Source of the DNA: Ostrinia nubilalis
Taxonomy: Eukaryota; Arthropoda; Insecta; Lepidoptera; Crambidae
Direction: 5' to 3'
Length of the DNA: 64,000 bases
Assembly (NCBI RefSeq): GCF_963855985.1
Contig: NC_087097.1
Coordinates: 5,241,001-5,305,000, forward strand
Shown here: positions 9,189-21,800 of the stretch, one piece after another
Layout: every line of letters starts with the position of its first letter
Position numbering within the stretch: the stretch's first letter is position 1
Notes under the pieces: generated by a model
The model's database searches: none
What the model saw: only the letters and a program-made list of their open reading frames with translations
Told to the model about the DNA's origin: nothing
Position numbers and translations under genes: made by a program

Positions 9189-10690
9189 GAAACGTTAAGA
9201 GATAAGTTTGTTTAAAGCCTTAAGTGAAAATCTTATCAACATTCTGCTTATCGGCAGCAAAATCAGTTTACGTCATAAAATAAACCCAAAAACAATTACC
9301 TGTACAACGTAAACGCGCTTAACAGGCAAACCGCCGATTGTGTTGTGCAGAACGCGGGATAAATGGGACCCAACGCAATTTGTTCAGTGGAGTATGCTCC
9401 ACGACTGTTCCCAGTTACGGAACTGCGGGTGGCGTGTTGTCACACCGTAGTGTAACACTATTTCTCAAATTCGCTTATTTATGCTCGGACTGCATTCGTA
9501 AGGAAAATTTGGATATTCAATAATCTTTTTTCAAGCCTCTTTCTCTTTTCCACCGCTGCATCTCCTATACCTAAAGCCAAGCCAAGCTAGACTGCCAATA
9601 AACCCCACCCATGAAGGCTAGGTCGACCTCTGGGAAAAATTAAAGTATCAATAGCCCCGCAACAAAATCAAGCAGAAGAAAATATAAATAGGTCCTCCTA
9701 TAATTTCAAACGTAAAAAGCATATTTAATTATTTCTTTGCAAATTAATTATGCAGTTTTTTTTCTCTTTTCTCTTTGGTGCACTTTTTAGAGTCAAGTAT
9801 TTTTTTTACCCGACTGCTCCAGAAGGAAGCTCTGGTTCATTTTTTACACTACTATTTTCGTTAATAACTAATTTCTTTTTCAGTTTGTCTTTACCATCAT
9901 TTCCATATTTTTTATCGTCACAAAAATTGTGATTCTAATATTCAAGATGGTTACACCACTGTATGCACCAAAGACACAAAATACAGTGCATTTTACAGCA
10001 TTTTCGCGGAGTTTACCAAAACGATACAAATATTTCTTTGTCCCATTGTTCAGATATCACACTAGAGCTTTGCCAAACAGATTTTATGACGGCCAACGTC
10101 GTTATTTTAGGTTTAGTAAAATCCCTAAAATACGTAGGTACTAAGCATAAGGATTATTTCTGATAAAACAATTTGATTGAATTAATGGCATATACTTAAA
10201 ACATTGTCTAGATTATGTAGAATTTTAGAGTGATTTTAGTTTGATTGTGATTCTGATTAAGCACATTATACACAGTAGATCATAATAAATATACTGTGCA
10301 TTATTATACCCGTAATTTGCACTTAGGTATTTGACGACTGTACTATTGGGACGTGTAAAAGTATTTCCCTACTTACAGAAAATAAACGAATTTTATTGAT
10401 GTTACTAAAAACATTCCGCAAATGGCTAGTCTTGCGTTTTAGAATACCTAGGTTTTAATTAATTATTTCTTAGAGATATTATACCTAACATCATACACCG
10501 AATAACTTTGACTAACTTATTAATCTTCATTCAGACCCAATCTCAAGACTCGTCTAATCCGGGAGAAGGCACTCATAACCAAATTAACTTACTGTTTAAT
10601 TAAACAGAAAATATCTAATGGCAAATAAGGAATTACCACGTTGTGGTGCAAGTCAATAGATGTTCACTACATAATTAACTTTTAAAAAAA
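9189..10690. other. Gene-free stretch right of the LTR element
   Basis: AT-rich sequence with short T-rich runs. No exon with matched splice sites, RNA gene or clear repeat was recognised. Small ORFs at 9338, 9750 and 9929 have no recognisable motif. Confidence 0.5.
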
Positions 10691-11897
10691 ATAAAACCGA
10701 CTTCAAATGCGTGAACACAAAAAAAAACTAAAAATTTAAAATATTGCGTATAAAAAAGTTCATCCCCAATTTTCCACCCTTGGGGGTGAAATATTTTCTT
10801 CAAATTCGCATGAAACCACCCTTTTGATAATACCTATTCAACAAAAAAATAATCGTTCAAATTGATTTATAATCGGCGGAGATATTGCGTATAAAAAAGT
10901 TCATCCCCAATTTTCCACCCTTGGGGGTTGTTTTTTCTATTATTAAAGGATAATGCCAGGGTCTGGACCAAGCGTTGCCCAGAATCAACCCATAGTGCAT
11001 TTTGATCCTCAGGCCTGTACTAATGTGTAAACCGAAGCGCACTGAAATCTATCCCTGGAGTTAAGAGAAAAAAAGAGTTTTGTTTTGAATTATTTACATA
11101 CAAAATATCATCGATGTATACGTACTACGCATAAGATTTCGCGATTGTGGCATTAAATAACACTCGCTATGTTGAACTTAACCATATTGCATCCGTACAC
11201 GTTACTTTAGTGCGATTTAGACATTCTTTATAAACGATCTACCGCTGTTTTAATTGTTTGGTAAGTTGGCCGTAATTCATTATTTCCAAAAATGAAGCAA
11301 GAAGTTTTAGTTCTCTATCCTTGCAAAAAATCCATTTATTGGTGTATTACAATCGATAATTGAAGTTATTGTAAGCTAAAACTTCTTGCTCCATTTTGGA
11401 AATAATTAATTTCTGTCAACTAACCAAACTACTGCAACAGCGCTTGATCGCTTGTAAAGAATGTCGAAGTCATATTAAAATAAGGTGTACGGATGCAGTA
11501 TGGTTAAGTTCAACATATCGAGTGTTATTTAATGGCAAAATCGCGAAACCTTATGCGTAGTACGTATACATCGATGATATTTTGTATGTAAATAATTCAA
11601 AACAAAACTCTTTTTTTCTCTTAACTCCAGGGATAGATTTCAATGCGCTCCGGTTTACAAATTAATATTGGCCTGAGGAACAAAATGCACTATGATTTCA
11701 TTCTGGGCAGCACTTGGTCCAACTTCCATACATGGATTGGCACTGTCCTTTAAATGGGACCACCCTTGAGGTATTACCTATACGCCGAAAAAAGATTTGT
11801 TCAAATCGGTTCATAATTGGCGGCGTAACAAACATAGAAAAAAAAAAACATACGGGTCGAATTGAGAACCTCCTCCTTTTTTGAAGTCGGTTGAAAA
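10691..11897. repeat. Foldback (long inverted repeat) element
   Basis: The ends carry AACCGACTTCAAA and its reverse complement. Nearly the whole arms pair, for example 11095-11200 with 11480-11600, and the centre lies near 11335. The left arm also carries a duplicated segment containing TTCCACCCTTGGGGG (near 10775 and 10912). It is a foldback transposon or two copies inserted head to head. No coding capacity. Confidence 0.85.
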
Positions 11898-13455
11898 GTA
11901 GTTAAATAAGTATGCTTCTTTTTTTAAATTTAGATTATTTCTTTAGATATTTGCTCGTTGTAGCCCTTGTCTATAATGAACTATGTTAGGTCCATAGAGT
12001 GCAACTTTTAATGCCCGTTACTTTTGAATTTACACGAGACCAACCAACCAACTTGGCTTCATTGAAATCACACTACCTAGTATAATAATATGTGTTACCT
12101 AGCAGTAAGATTAATTTTCGATCCAATGCCACAATAAGTTTGGCGAACACCTAAATCCATAAATACCATTTTCATTTCAGGTAAAATCCCCTTTTAAATT
12201 AAAATAATAATATCATCTTCTCTCTCATAACTTGAGCCCAGTCATACTTCGTCTGCTTCACCATCGGACTTAATTCGAGCCTCATTGCTGGCAAATTAAT
12301 AAGAAGACTGCAACGACTCTTCAAATATAGGGAAACTCTATTAACATCTTGATTAGATCTTGGGAACTCCAGTGTAGAGAATTTATAATCTTACAATTCC
12401 CAAGGAGGTATTTTATTAAATTGGTGTAAAGTAAATTCTGATGCAGCTTACTAATATTATGAATGCGAATTTTAGTTTTACACATTATGCTATGTCGATT
12501 TTTGTAAGGAGAACCCAACTTTCTTATGTTAGCAATTTAAAACTCATTTTACTGGACATACGAGTAAAAATGTTTTTGTTGTGTAAAATGAGCGCGCGCG
12601 CTTGTAGGGTTTTTCTGTGATGAATCAAAATCTACGCACAGTACCTATAAAATCTACGCAGTAATAATATTGCTGCCACTAAAAGCGACAAAATCTCTTA
12701 TTTTGCCTTAGTCCAACACTCCAAACTAACCACTGAGGTACTTACTCAAGCAATTATACCTACAACAAATCTAAAACTTCATAAAAAAGATCTTACTGCT
12801 ATAAATATCCTCATTTAAAAAACTCACTGGCACTTCTAAGAACTCTCGCTTTAACAAACAGTATCAACCAAATTGGAACGTTTCATAACCGTTCCAATTG
12901 TCGGAACAGCTAGTCTATATTTATCCGCTTTAATTTCAGCGGGCAAAAAAATAAATATTTCCACCCAAATTGCCGATGTAAAGGCACCTATAAAGAGGCT
13001 TTCTCATCTCTGGAGCGTATAAAAAGGCGATAATAGCAAGATATTATTTGGGTAAGACATTCAAACGCAAATTATACTAAATTGTTTTACCTCGAGGAAG
13101 TGAATTAGATTCATAAAACCAAACCCTTGGGCGTTACAATAACTTAACACTTGGAAGAAATATTAGTTACATTACAATTTGTAGGTTTTTCAAACAATCA
13201 GGGTGATATTTTTAATTATTAAGGACAAAGAATATACCATCTGCTTCTAAAAGTCCACCGCTGGGCATAGATTACCTGCGTAGAACACCATAGTGAACTT
13301 CTGGGCCGTTTAACTTCAACGACTCAACGCAACCCAAACTAGCATCAATGTACGAAGCGTGTATTTATACTTATTATCTAACTTACTTCTTACTTCTATG
13401 TGAATAGTCACGCCATTCAAAAGAATCTGCTTATCTGTGCCTATAATTTGGAATA
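11898..13455. other. Gene-free stretch
   Basis: No gene or named repeat recognised. It includes a short GC alternation near 12589 and AT-rich sequence. Confidence 0.5.
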
Positions 13456-15369
13456 AAAAACCGGCCAAGTGCGAGTCGGGCTCGCACACCGAGGGTTCCG
13501 CCGTACAAACGTAGCGGTTTACAATTTATGACGTATTAAATCAAATTACTTACTTGATTCCGTTGCGAGTAGTGGCGAATTTCAAAATATGCGGTATGAT
13601 TATTTTTTATTTATTTATTTTTCCTATATTTGCATTATAGGTAGGTCTACCTCAGCGTTTTGAATTTTTGCGTTGATTTAGAATTTCTCACAGTTTAGAG
13701 GCAATTAGATTTAAGAAGTGTTTGATATGAATTTCAACTTTAATATCTCTACGCGTTCATGTGAAAAAGGGTAGGTAGTAAGTTTATAATTATTAAAAAA
13801 ATATTTTATGTCATGTAAGCAAAAATAATATTTTAAATTTTATATAACTTCAAATTTATCATTTTCGCAATTTTTCCTTTATCTGTACTATATAACGTTG
13901 CTTCGTGCCGAATTTCAAGATTCTGAGTTCACAGGAAGTACCTTGTAGGTTTTGATTCCCTAGCGTGTGACGGAAATTCGTCTAAGGTGTCGGTATAAAC
14001 TGCTGTATCTTTTGATCGCGTTAACTTAGAAGTTTGATTTTTTTACTTCTTAAAGGGACAATACTGTACCCCCAGTGAAAAGGGAGTTAAGTCGAAAATG
14101 GTGATTTTTGGGAAATCGCATTTGAAGTTAAAAAAAATCCTGCTTCATCGCTATTAGAGATAACTTGGTGAAATATTTTTTAGGTGAAAGGTAATGTTAG
14201 ATATAATTAGGCAGTGTGCCAGTTTGGGAAATATAGCATGTGGTTTTTTCGTAATTATATAAAAACACAGTTATATCACCATGCACGACAACTTTACATT
14301 CGTGTAAAGTGATGTAATGGGACATAAATCATTTTACACCACACTGAATTGACCACACGCTAACAAGTGTAAAGTGATACACTTTCCGCCATTGCTGTTG
14401 ATAATTTTTTGTTTCTTCAATTTTAGAAAAAGTTGTAAAACAAACATAAGTAATTACACTATAAGGAATCATTATTTCAGGTTATTTAGGGTAAATCGTC
14501 GAAAAATTTTTACTTATATCAATATACACCAATTTTGTGGTGAGAAAAAAAATGTGTAAACTGATCTAACTAACATAACAGCGATCTAAGTATCCAAATA
14601 ACTATGTGTAAAGTGATATAAGTGGCGATTGTAAAGGAATAAGGCTAGAATTTGAGACTGAATTCTAATTATTTACTCCTTAAATGTTTATTCTGATCTG
14701 AAACTACTATTTTATTAATTATTACACCATATACCATGAATTATATCGGCCTAAATCACATACATTATCTCCTATTTTAAAGTAAGTATAGCTGAAGCAA
14801 TTGTGTAATAAAGACCAGAAACAACAATGGTTTCACATCAACTAATTAGACAGAAGACAGAGAAAAATTTGTTTTCTACAATTACCCTATTAGGAATCAA
14901 ACTCTGGACCAGAGATGATGATGTCAAGCTATATTGATTGCCTTTTGGCTACAGAAGGATAATATAAAAGTAAAGTCATAAAATGCATTTGTTTTCAACA
15001 AAGAGGCTTTTAAAAAGCCCTTTAACACGTCCTAGTATTACTTGAACCCTACTTTTATTTTGGGACATAAATGGGCCAGTGCTAAGAAGAAGCAGCGCAA
15101 GAAATTTAGCCACCCTTGTCAGCCTCTTCTTAAATCATAAATAACTTGAAAAAATCGAACTGCCTAAGGCGGGAATCTTCTTAAATCAATAGAGACATGA
15201 ATTAACAAGACATGTTATACTTGCGAGCTAAGCAGATAAAGTCCAGCCACACATGCCATTTACATAATTATTTACTTTATACATAGTATCCATTATAAGG
15301 CCTTTCGTAGTTTTGCAGGGCAATCGAATATTGCACTTAGCCTTTTGATTAAACCATTGTGCGCTATTT

Positions 15370-16790
15370 GTAGTTTATCTTCCTGTTTCAACCACTCCAG
15401 AACCCCCAAGTAGCAGCAGCCTACCTAGGTCGCTACAGGCCTTCTGCAGCGGCCCTGGTGATTGGAGAATTTGAGCCTGTTGGTCTGCTACGCTTGTGTA
15501 CTCCTTGTGCACGTGCTGCGGTTTTTCTTCTGCCTCCATGCATCTTCTGCACAGTAGACTATCCATCCATATCCGGCTGTCTGTAACAGCTATATTGTGT
15601 AGGTGTTTGTTTAACATACCTGTTATTACACTTAGGACCTTGCGGATGTTGTCCCTGTTTATCCACAACTGCATCTTTTGTTTGCCTGCATCTTTCACAA
15701 TCTTTCCATTCTGTGTGGTGTTATTTTTCTATTTTGGAGCGCAGCCAGGTCTTGATCTGTGCTTATGGTATCGGCATTATAATTGTTCTGGACCAAATAC
15801 CGTCGTGTACGATCCCCTTCTGGCCAGTTCATCTGCTGCGTCGTTGCTCAAGGAGTTACTGTGCCCTTTGATCCACAGGAGTGCAGGATAACGTCATTTG
15901 CGTCTGCAATGACTTAGGAGCGCGTCATGGCATTCCATAAAAGTATTATAATGTAGTATATTAAGTTGCTTTGTATTGCTTTCACTATCTGAGATTATTT
16001 TTATATTCAGACCTCGGATGTCTATGGTTGCAACCGCCTGTGCTGCTCTGATTGCATTCTGCTTGGAAAATTGTATTGTGTTTATCTAGTGATGTTGATA
16101 TTCTTAGTATATTTAGGTAATTCGAGAAGACACCAGCTCCCGTACCTTTTTGGGTTTTGGAGCCGTCAGTGTATATCCTAACTTCATTGATTCCAGAGCA
16201 ATCTTGCGTTTCCGCTGTAAGCTGGATATTATATCTCCAGTCGAAGATGTGAACACAGGGAATTCTGTCGATGGGTGCCTCGGTGAGAGGTATTACTTTT
16301 ATTAGGGTTTTGTGCAGGATCGTGGAATGTCCTGTCTCCTTGTTTTGCTTCTATATGCCGTTCTTACCTTTAAGTCTTAGAGCGGCTGCTTGCACTTCCT
16401 CCTGAATGAAGAGGTCTAAAGATCTAAGATTCAGAAGGTACTCAAGTGATGTCGATGGAGTGGTTCTCATACAACTAGTGGCCGCTATGCTTACTAGGCG
16501 TTGCAGGCTTTGGAGTTTTGATATTGCTGTGGATAGTTGTGTTCTGTGCGACCACACAAGTGATCCATAATAATATGTGTAAGAGGGCTATATTATTATA
16601 ACCAACGTGTAGAGCCAAAGTGTTATTTTTGGGTTGAGACCTCATCTACTACCAATGAGTCTCTTGCACTGATGGAATAGGTACTATACAGGTCATTTTT
16701 ATTTTGTTTTCGAAATGACTCGCCCAGGTCAATTTGTTGTCAAAGGTGATGAGTTTTGTTTGTAAAGAGTTCTGGTAGTTGGAGCTCTTG
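15370..16790 (-). pseudogene. Decayed non-LTR retrotransposon fragment (RT C-terminal part)
   Basis: Minus-strand pieces read like the thumb and C-terminal end of Jockey/R1/I-type LINE polyproteins: a YGSLVWSHRTQLSTA-like stretch, MRTTPSTSLEYLLNL (about 16400-16480), and a CxxC..H cysteine cluster (LLCRRCMEAEEKPQHV) near 15530. Stops and frameshifts break it at several points. The exact clade is not resolved. Confidence 0.8.
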
Positions 16791-16863
16791 TAAATTCGAT
16801 AATGCACTTATTAAGTACTTTTATTTACAACGTTAGGCACTATGAATTCAATTATATGTTTTA

Positions 16864-17666
16864 CTATAGTCTATCCAATATAGCTTGATTAGAATGACGG
16901 CTGTCAATAGAATGTGACTAGTGCTGGGTATGTTTCGTACGGTTCATATAGATGTATCGATAAGTTTTCGAAAAAATGATATAAAAAAATGCACCCAATT
17001 TTTCTTCATATCTTTATTCATAAAAATGACAATTATGATTTAAATTTAAAGACAGTAAAATTTAAAATTCATGTCAAGGGTGTACAACCTAAGTCGTAGT
17101 CATTATCATCAGTGTTCTTCAGTGGTTTTTTCCTCTCGCTAGAGGGCGGTGGGCATCTCTTCTAGAGCAACGGTGCTATGAATACCCAAAAAATTACCGG
17201 TGATTGATTTCCGATGTTTGATTATTTAAGAATGAAATGTTTTTTGGTTTTTAATAGTAAACATTTAGAAAAACGTATAACTTGACTTAAATATGTTAAA
17301 AAATTAGTTAGAAAAAAAATTTGTTAAATATGTTAAAAAGTTAGTTTTAATTTAATATGACATTTGTCGATATGTCCCAACACTAACATTTTTGTAACTC
17401 GAGATAACCTTGTAGAGACGTCGTTAATGCTCTAGCTTGATTTTTATAATTTCGAATTACTACTTATTGGTGTAATTTAACGCTGCATTTACACGAAATT
17501 AACATTTTTATTGGAAGCACTGTCGTCGAAAATATTGTTTGTAGGTCAGACGTGAATTATTTCTTGTCCGCCAATATTTAGCTCTCATTGATCGCTACTA
17601 CAAAGTTATGTCGTTACTTTTGATGGCAGCTGTCATTCTAATCAAGCTATATTGGATAGACTATAG
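16864..17666. mobile_element. TA-flanked MITE with about 40-bp inverted repeats
   Basis: About 40 bp at 16864-16903 (CTATAGTCTATCCAATATAG onward) is repeated in inverse at 17627-17666 with about one mismatch. TA lies on both sides. This is a Tc1/mariner-type non-autonomous element with no ORF, nested in the 14064-18345 element. Confidence 0.85.
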
Positions 17667-18851
17667 TAGATGTTCAACATTATTTATTAAAACTATTAAA
17701 TAAAATTCTTTGATTTATAAACTACGACATTATTTTTTCCTTTAATCTGACGTTTGGGCTAAGTTATATCATTTTACACCAAATAATTAACCAAATTATT
17801 AGTTGCGATTTTCAAATGTTTTTGATCTAAGTAACTTATAACATTTTACACATGTACGAAACTTTTGTGGTTAATGGTATTAGTCTAATTGAATCATTAT
17901 ACACAAAATAAATAATCTTTTGTCTTTTACTTTTTGTGCTATAAATTAAGTTACATTATTTTTCACCAACCAACAATACATAGTTTTTTTTTGTGTATAT
18001 TAATATGACTCATCTTATATTGTTAATCACAAACTCAATCTGAACAACTTCAATCGTGTAAAAAGTAGTAACACGAGTCATACCTCTTGACACAATAAAA
18101 AAGTGAAAGGAGCCTCCGGTACACTTTGTTAAAAGTAGACATGTATCAATTTACACGAAAGAAAACTCAAAATTGGTTCACAAAGCCTTACTTGTATCAT
18201 TTGACACAAACTTATTTTCTTTTCTAAACGTCGTAGAAACATACCGATTAGATACAAAAATAGCTAATTTTTCAGAGATTCACATTATGTTATAAAGTCA
18301 ATTTTGATCTAAGTCGAGTTAGATCCCTTTTCACTGGGGGTACAGAATAGATCTAGGTATTTGGTATAAATTTCAATTTGATACCTTTATTTGTTCGTGA
18401 GAAATAAGGTAGTAAGTTTCATTTTATTAAAATATTTTTATTATATTATATAACTAAAAAAATGTAATTTTCGCAATTTTTCCTATATTTGCATTATATG
18501 ACAATGCTTTATGCCAAATTTCAAGATTCTGAGTTTACGGGAAGTATCCTGTAGGTTTTGATTCCTTTGCGAGTGTCGAAAATTTGTTGAAAATATCGAC
18601 ATAATCGGCTGTATCTTTTGATTGGCTTGGCTTAGAAGTTTGATATTTTCACAGCTTAAAGGGACAAGACCTGAGTATTTCATGTGAATTTCAGCTTGAT
18701 ACGTTCACGCGTTCTTGAGATAAAGGGTCTTGACAGACGGACGGACGGACGGACAGACGGACAACAAAGTGATCCTATAAGGGTTCCGTTTTTTCCTTTT
18801 GAGGTACGGAACCCTAAAAAGCTACCCAAAATAAAACCAAAATTGAATAAT

Positions 18852-21800
18852 CTAAACGTTTTTACTCTTCATAAGTTCCTTCTTTAGCTGCTTAGCTTTA
18901 GCGTACAATTCGTGCCTCACTTCAGGATACGCTTCTAACAGGTCTTGCCAGGTGTTGAGTCGAAGGAAGACCAGATCCACTACCTGGTGGGATATGACGT
19001 CATTGGATATAACATGCATAGCAGTTTGAACAGCAGGACTTGGCTGAGTTGCACCACCTTAACTTTGACAGACGTCAAGAATCTGTCAAACTGCACAAAA
19101 ACACCGGTTAAAGTTAAAGTTACGGTTAAAGTTAAGTGCAACTCAGCCGTAGTTAATAGAAAGAAAGAGCAGCAGAGTACAGTTTAGCAAATTTTATGTA
19201 TTTATATGTATTCTTTTGTGAACAAATAAAAAAAAGCTAGAAGAACTCTGAAAACCGGTCAAATCTAATAAAATAAAGCATTAAAAAAAATCTACATCTG
19301 CACAAGTTATGTGAACATTATAAGAACTTACAGTTCTCGTATAGTAGCTGAACTGGTAGGGAACGTTCGGGAACATTCCAGGAATCAGTCCGAAGTAACC
19401 ATTGGTGCTTAGCAGTGACATAAATTTCTTCTCTCCGCTGAAATTACAAGAATTTGAATTTTAGTTATAACAAAGGCGCTATCAAAGCAAAATTGAATCT
19501 ATTACAAAGTAAGCTACCGTGAGCTCACTTTATTACGAAATCTATAAGTTTACGATCCTAATAAATTATAAATTACGAAAGTTTGTATGTTTGTTACTTT
19601 CACACAAAAACTACTAAACGGATCTTGGTGAACTTTACAGTATTGTTGTTACCATAATAATAATGATATATCTATTTATAACGATCTGGGACAAGCTAAA
19701 ATTCACGCGGGCGAAGCTGTGGGCAAAAGCTGGTCTTGAATAAGATACCAACAAAAATGAAAGATAGGTACGTTACTTTGAATCAGTGTACCACTTCTCT
19801 ACTTCTCCTTCGTGTATAAAATACATACACGGAAAAATATCGCCCTCTTGAACCATACATTTACCTGAAAAAAAAAACAATTTTATTTTTAAACTCTTTT
19901 AAATATCCCAAGCCCATAGATTTTCACAATAATTAACTTTGACACCAAGCAATAAAAAATTGAAATAACATGCAGATCAGGGAAATAATAATTCATTCTC
20001 TGTTTTGGTAGATTCTATTTATTTCTTATCTACAACAATTACAATGTATCTTAGAGCAGACCATAACCCGCTAAGGTGGACCGGTGGACCTGTTCTACCA
20101 GGGCCGCGAGGAGAAAACCTCTATAAAAAAACAACTGGAGAAGGATATTCGGAGTTCCTAGAAACCAGAATGGATCGCTTGAGAGCGAGCTGAAGCATGA
20201 AAATTATACATACTTCAATGATGGCTGACTCTATACATAAAAGAAATAAAACATAAACATTGACCAACCAGGGAATAAAACGACCCTCTGGAACCTGGCC
20301 ACCAGTTGCCTTGAGAAGTAATGAGGCATGTTCTTGAAGAGAGAGGGCATCTTCAGGTGATGCATGTACAAGGCGCTGAGCAAATCCTCGCGGAGGCACT
20401 GGGGCGCTTGATGGGCTAACTCGGGGAGCCAGTTACCTATTAGATAGTGATAAATTAGCCGAATATTTACCCGATTGCGCCAAAAGGAGGGTCATTTGAA
20501 CCACTGTTTACAGAAACTCTGTTTAAAACCGGGATAAAAATAAATATTTTCCCTGAAGAACAGAATTTAATCGAATCTATTTTGGATTGAGAATGCATAT
20601 ATCGTCAGTTGCAGGTTCACTTGGGGTAACTGACAAAATACAGTTTTTCAGTAGAGCCGTTTAAAGTTTTTTTTCGTCTTAAATCGGACATAACTTTTTT
20701 CCTATTTAACCTTTTTTGGATCTGTTTTTACAGAAATGCTTAGAATTCTACGCGGTTTTAGATTAAATAAAAAGAATTATCTAATATGTCTTAGTTAAGG
20801 AAATAAATTGCAGTTACACCAATGTATTTTTGTACTTTTGACAGTTACACTAATTTTACACCATACTTTTGGAAAAAACATAGGTCAAATTGGTGTAAGT
20901 ACTGCCCAAATTAAAATAATTTGATGTTTTTGCTGGGTTTTGTTTACTTAGTTGCTGTATAATTTATGTAAAAGTATTAAAAAATAAGAGCATTCATGAA
21001 AAAAATAACATTTTGTCGTTTTCTTTGTTTTTTTTTTAATTTTATTAGAAGTAACTTTTATTTTATTCATTAAAAAATGTTAAAAAAGCCATGGGAATCA
21101 AGAAAATATGTGTATTTAATTTTTTTAAGACAGGAATATTGAAATAACTAAAATATTACTGTAAAAGTAAGTAATTTCAATATTTTTTTAAGCTTTGACT
21201 TACCAATACCGTATTTAGCTCTACAGGGCTACTTAAACTGAAAACAAAATGGATTTAATTTCCCACCTCTTTATAGCAATGTTGAATTAAGGTCATGAGT
21301 ACTACAACAGTAAAAGTAACAGAGTAACAACAGGTTAATGTTAGCAACGCGCAGTGACGCCTAGTTGGCTGGATAGTTGCTCAATATCAATTTTTTTTTG
21401 TTGAGCTAACTTTAACTTCTTTAACTGATACTGCTGGTATAATAATAATGTAATATGCCTTAAAACTTTCTAAATTCCTATTTTATTTCATGTTATAAAC
21501 CTTAGCAAATCAGTGTAATTGCAAAGTTTTGTAGCAAAATTTTTACATTATTACAGATAATACACCAATTCAACCTGGTAAAATTATTACAATGTCAGTT
21601 ACACCAAAATTGTGAAGGAAATCTGAAAAGTTCACACCTGAAAATGTCCGTGTAATTGTAATTTTTTTAAAGCTAGAATTTTTTTACGTATACCATTCGA
21701 AAAAGCAGAAAAAACTAAGAAAAACTGTATATTTAACTCAAAAACCGTATTTTGTCAGTTACCCCAAGTGAACCTGCAACTGACGATATTGTCTCTTATC

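Larger units (their letters stand above)
14064..18345. mobile_element. 4.3-kb DNA element with 22-bp terminal inverted repeats
   Basis: A perfect 22-bp inverted terminal repeat, starting CTGTACCCCCAGTGAAAAGG, sits at 14064-14085 and 18324-18345. It is flanked by AATA on both sides (14060-14063, 18346-18349). Inside each end are several copies of a GTGTAAAGTGAT-like word: near 14303, 14367, 14549 and 14604 on the left, and in inverse orientation near 17765, 17837, 18143 and 18195 on the right. These look like subterminal transposase-binding sites. No transposase was recognised. It contains a LINE fragment and a smaller MITE, so its own length was shorter. Confidence 0.8.
13456..18822 (+). repeat. 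Long dispersed repeat interrupted by another element
   Basis: It begins ACCGGCCAAGTGCGAGTCGG and ends in a hairpin where GGGTTCCG pairs with CGGAACCC, preceded by an ACGG tetranucleotide run (about 18731-18763). I recognise this as a type of repeat common in Lepidoptera. A roughly 290-bp internal unit, with the shared marker TTTCAAGATTCTGAGTT, appears at about 13740-14060 and again at about 18390-18670. The middle is filled by the element at 14064-18345. Confidence 0.75.
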
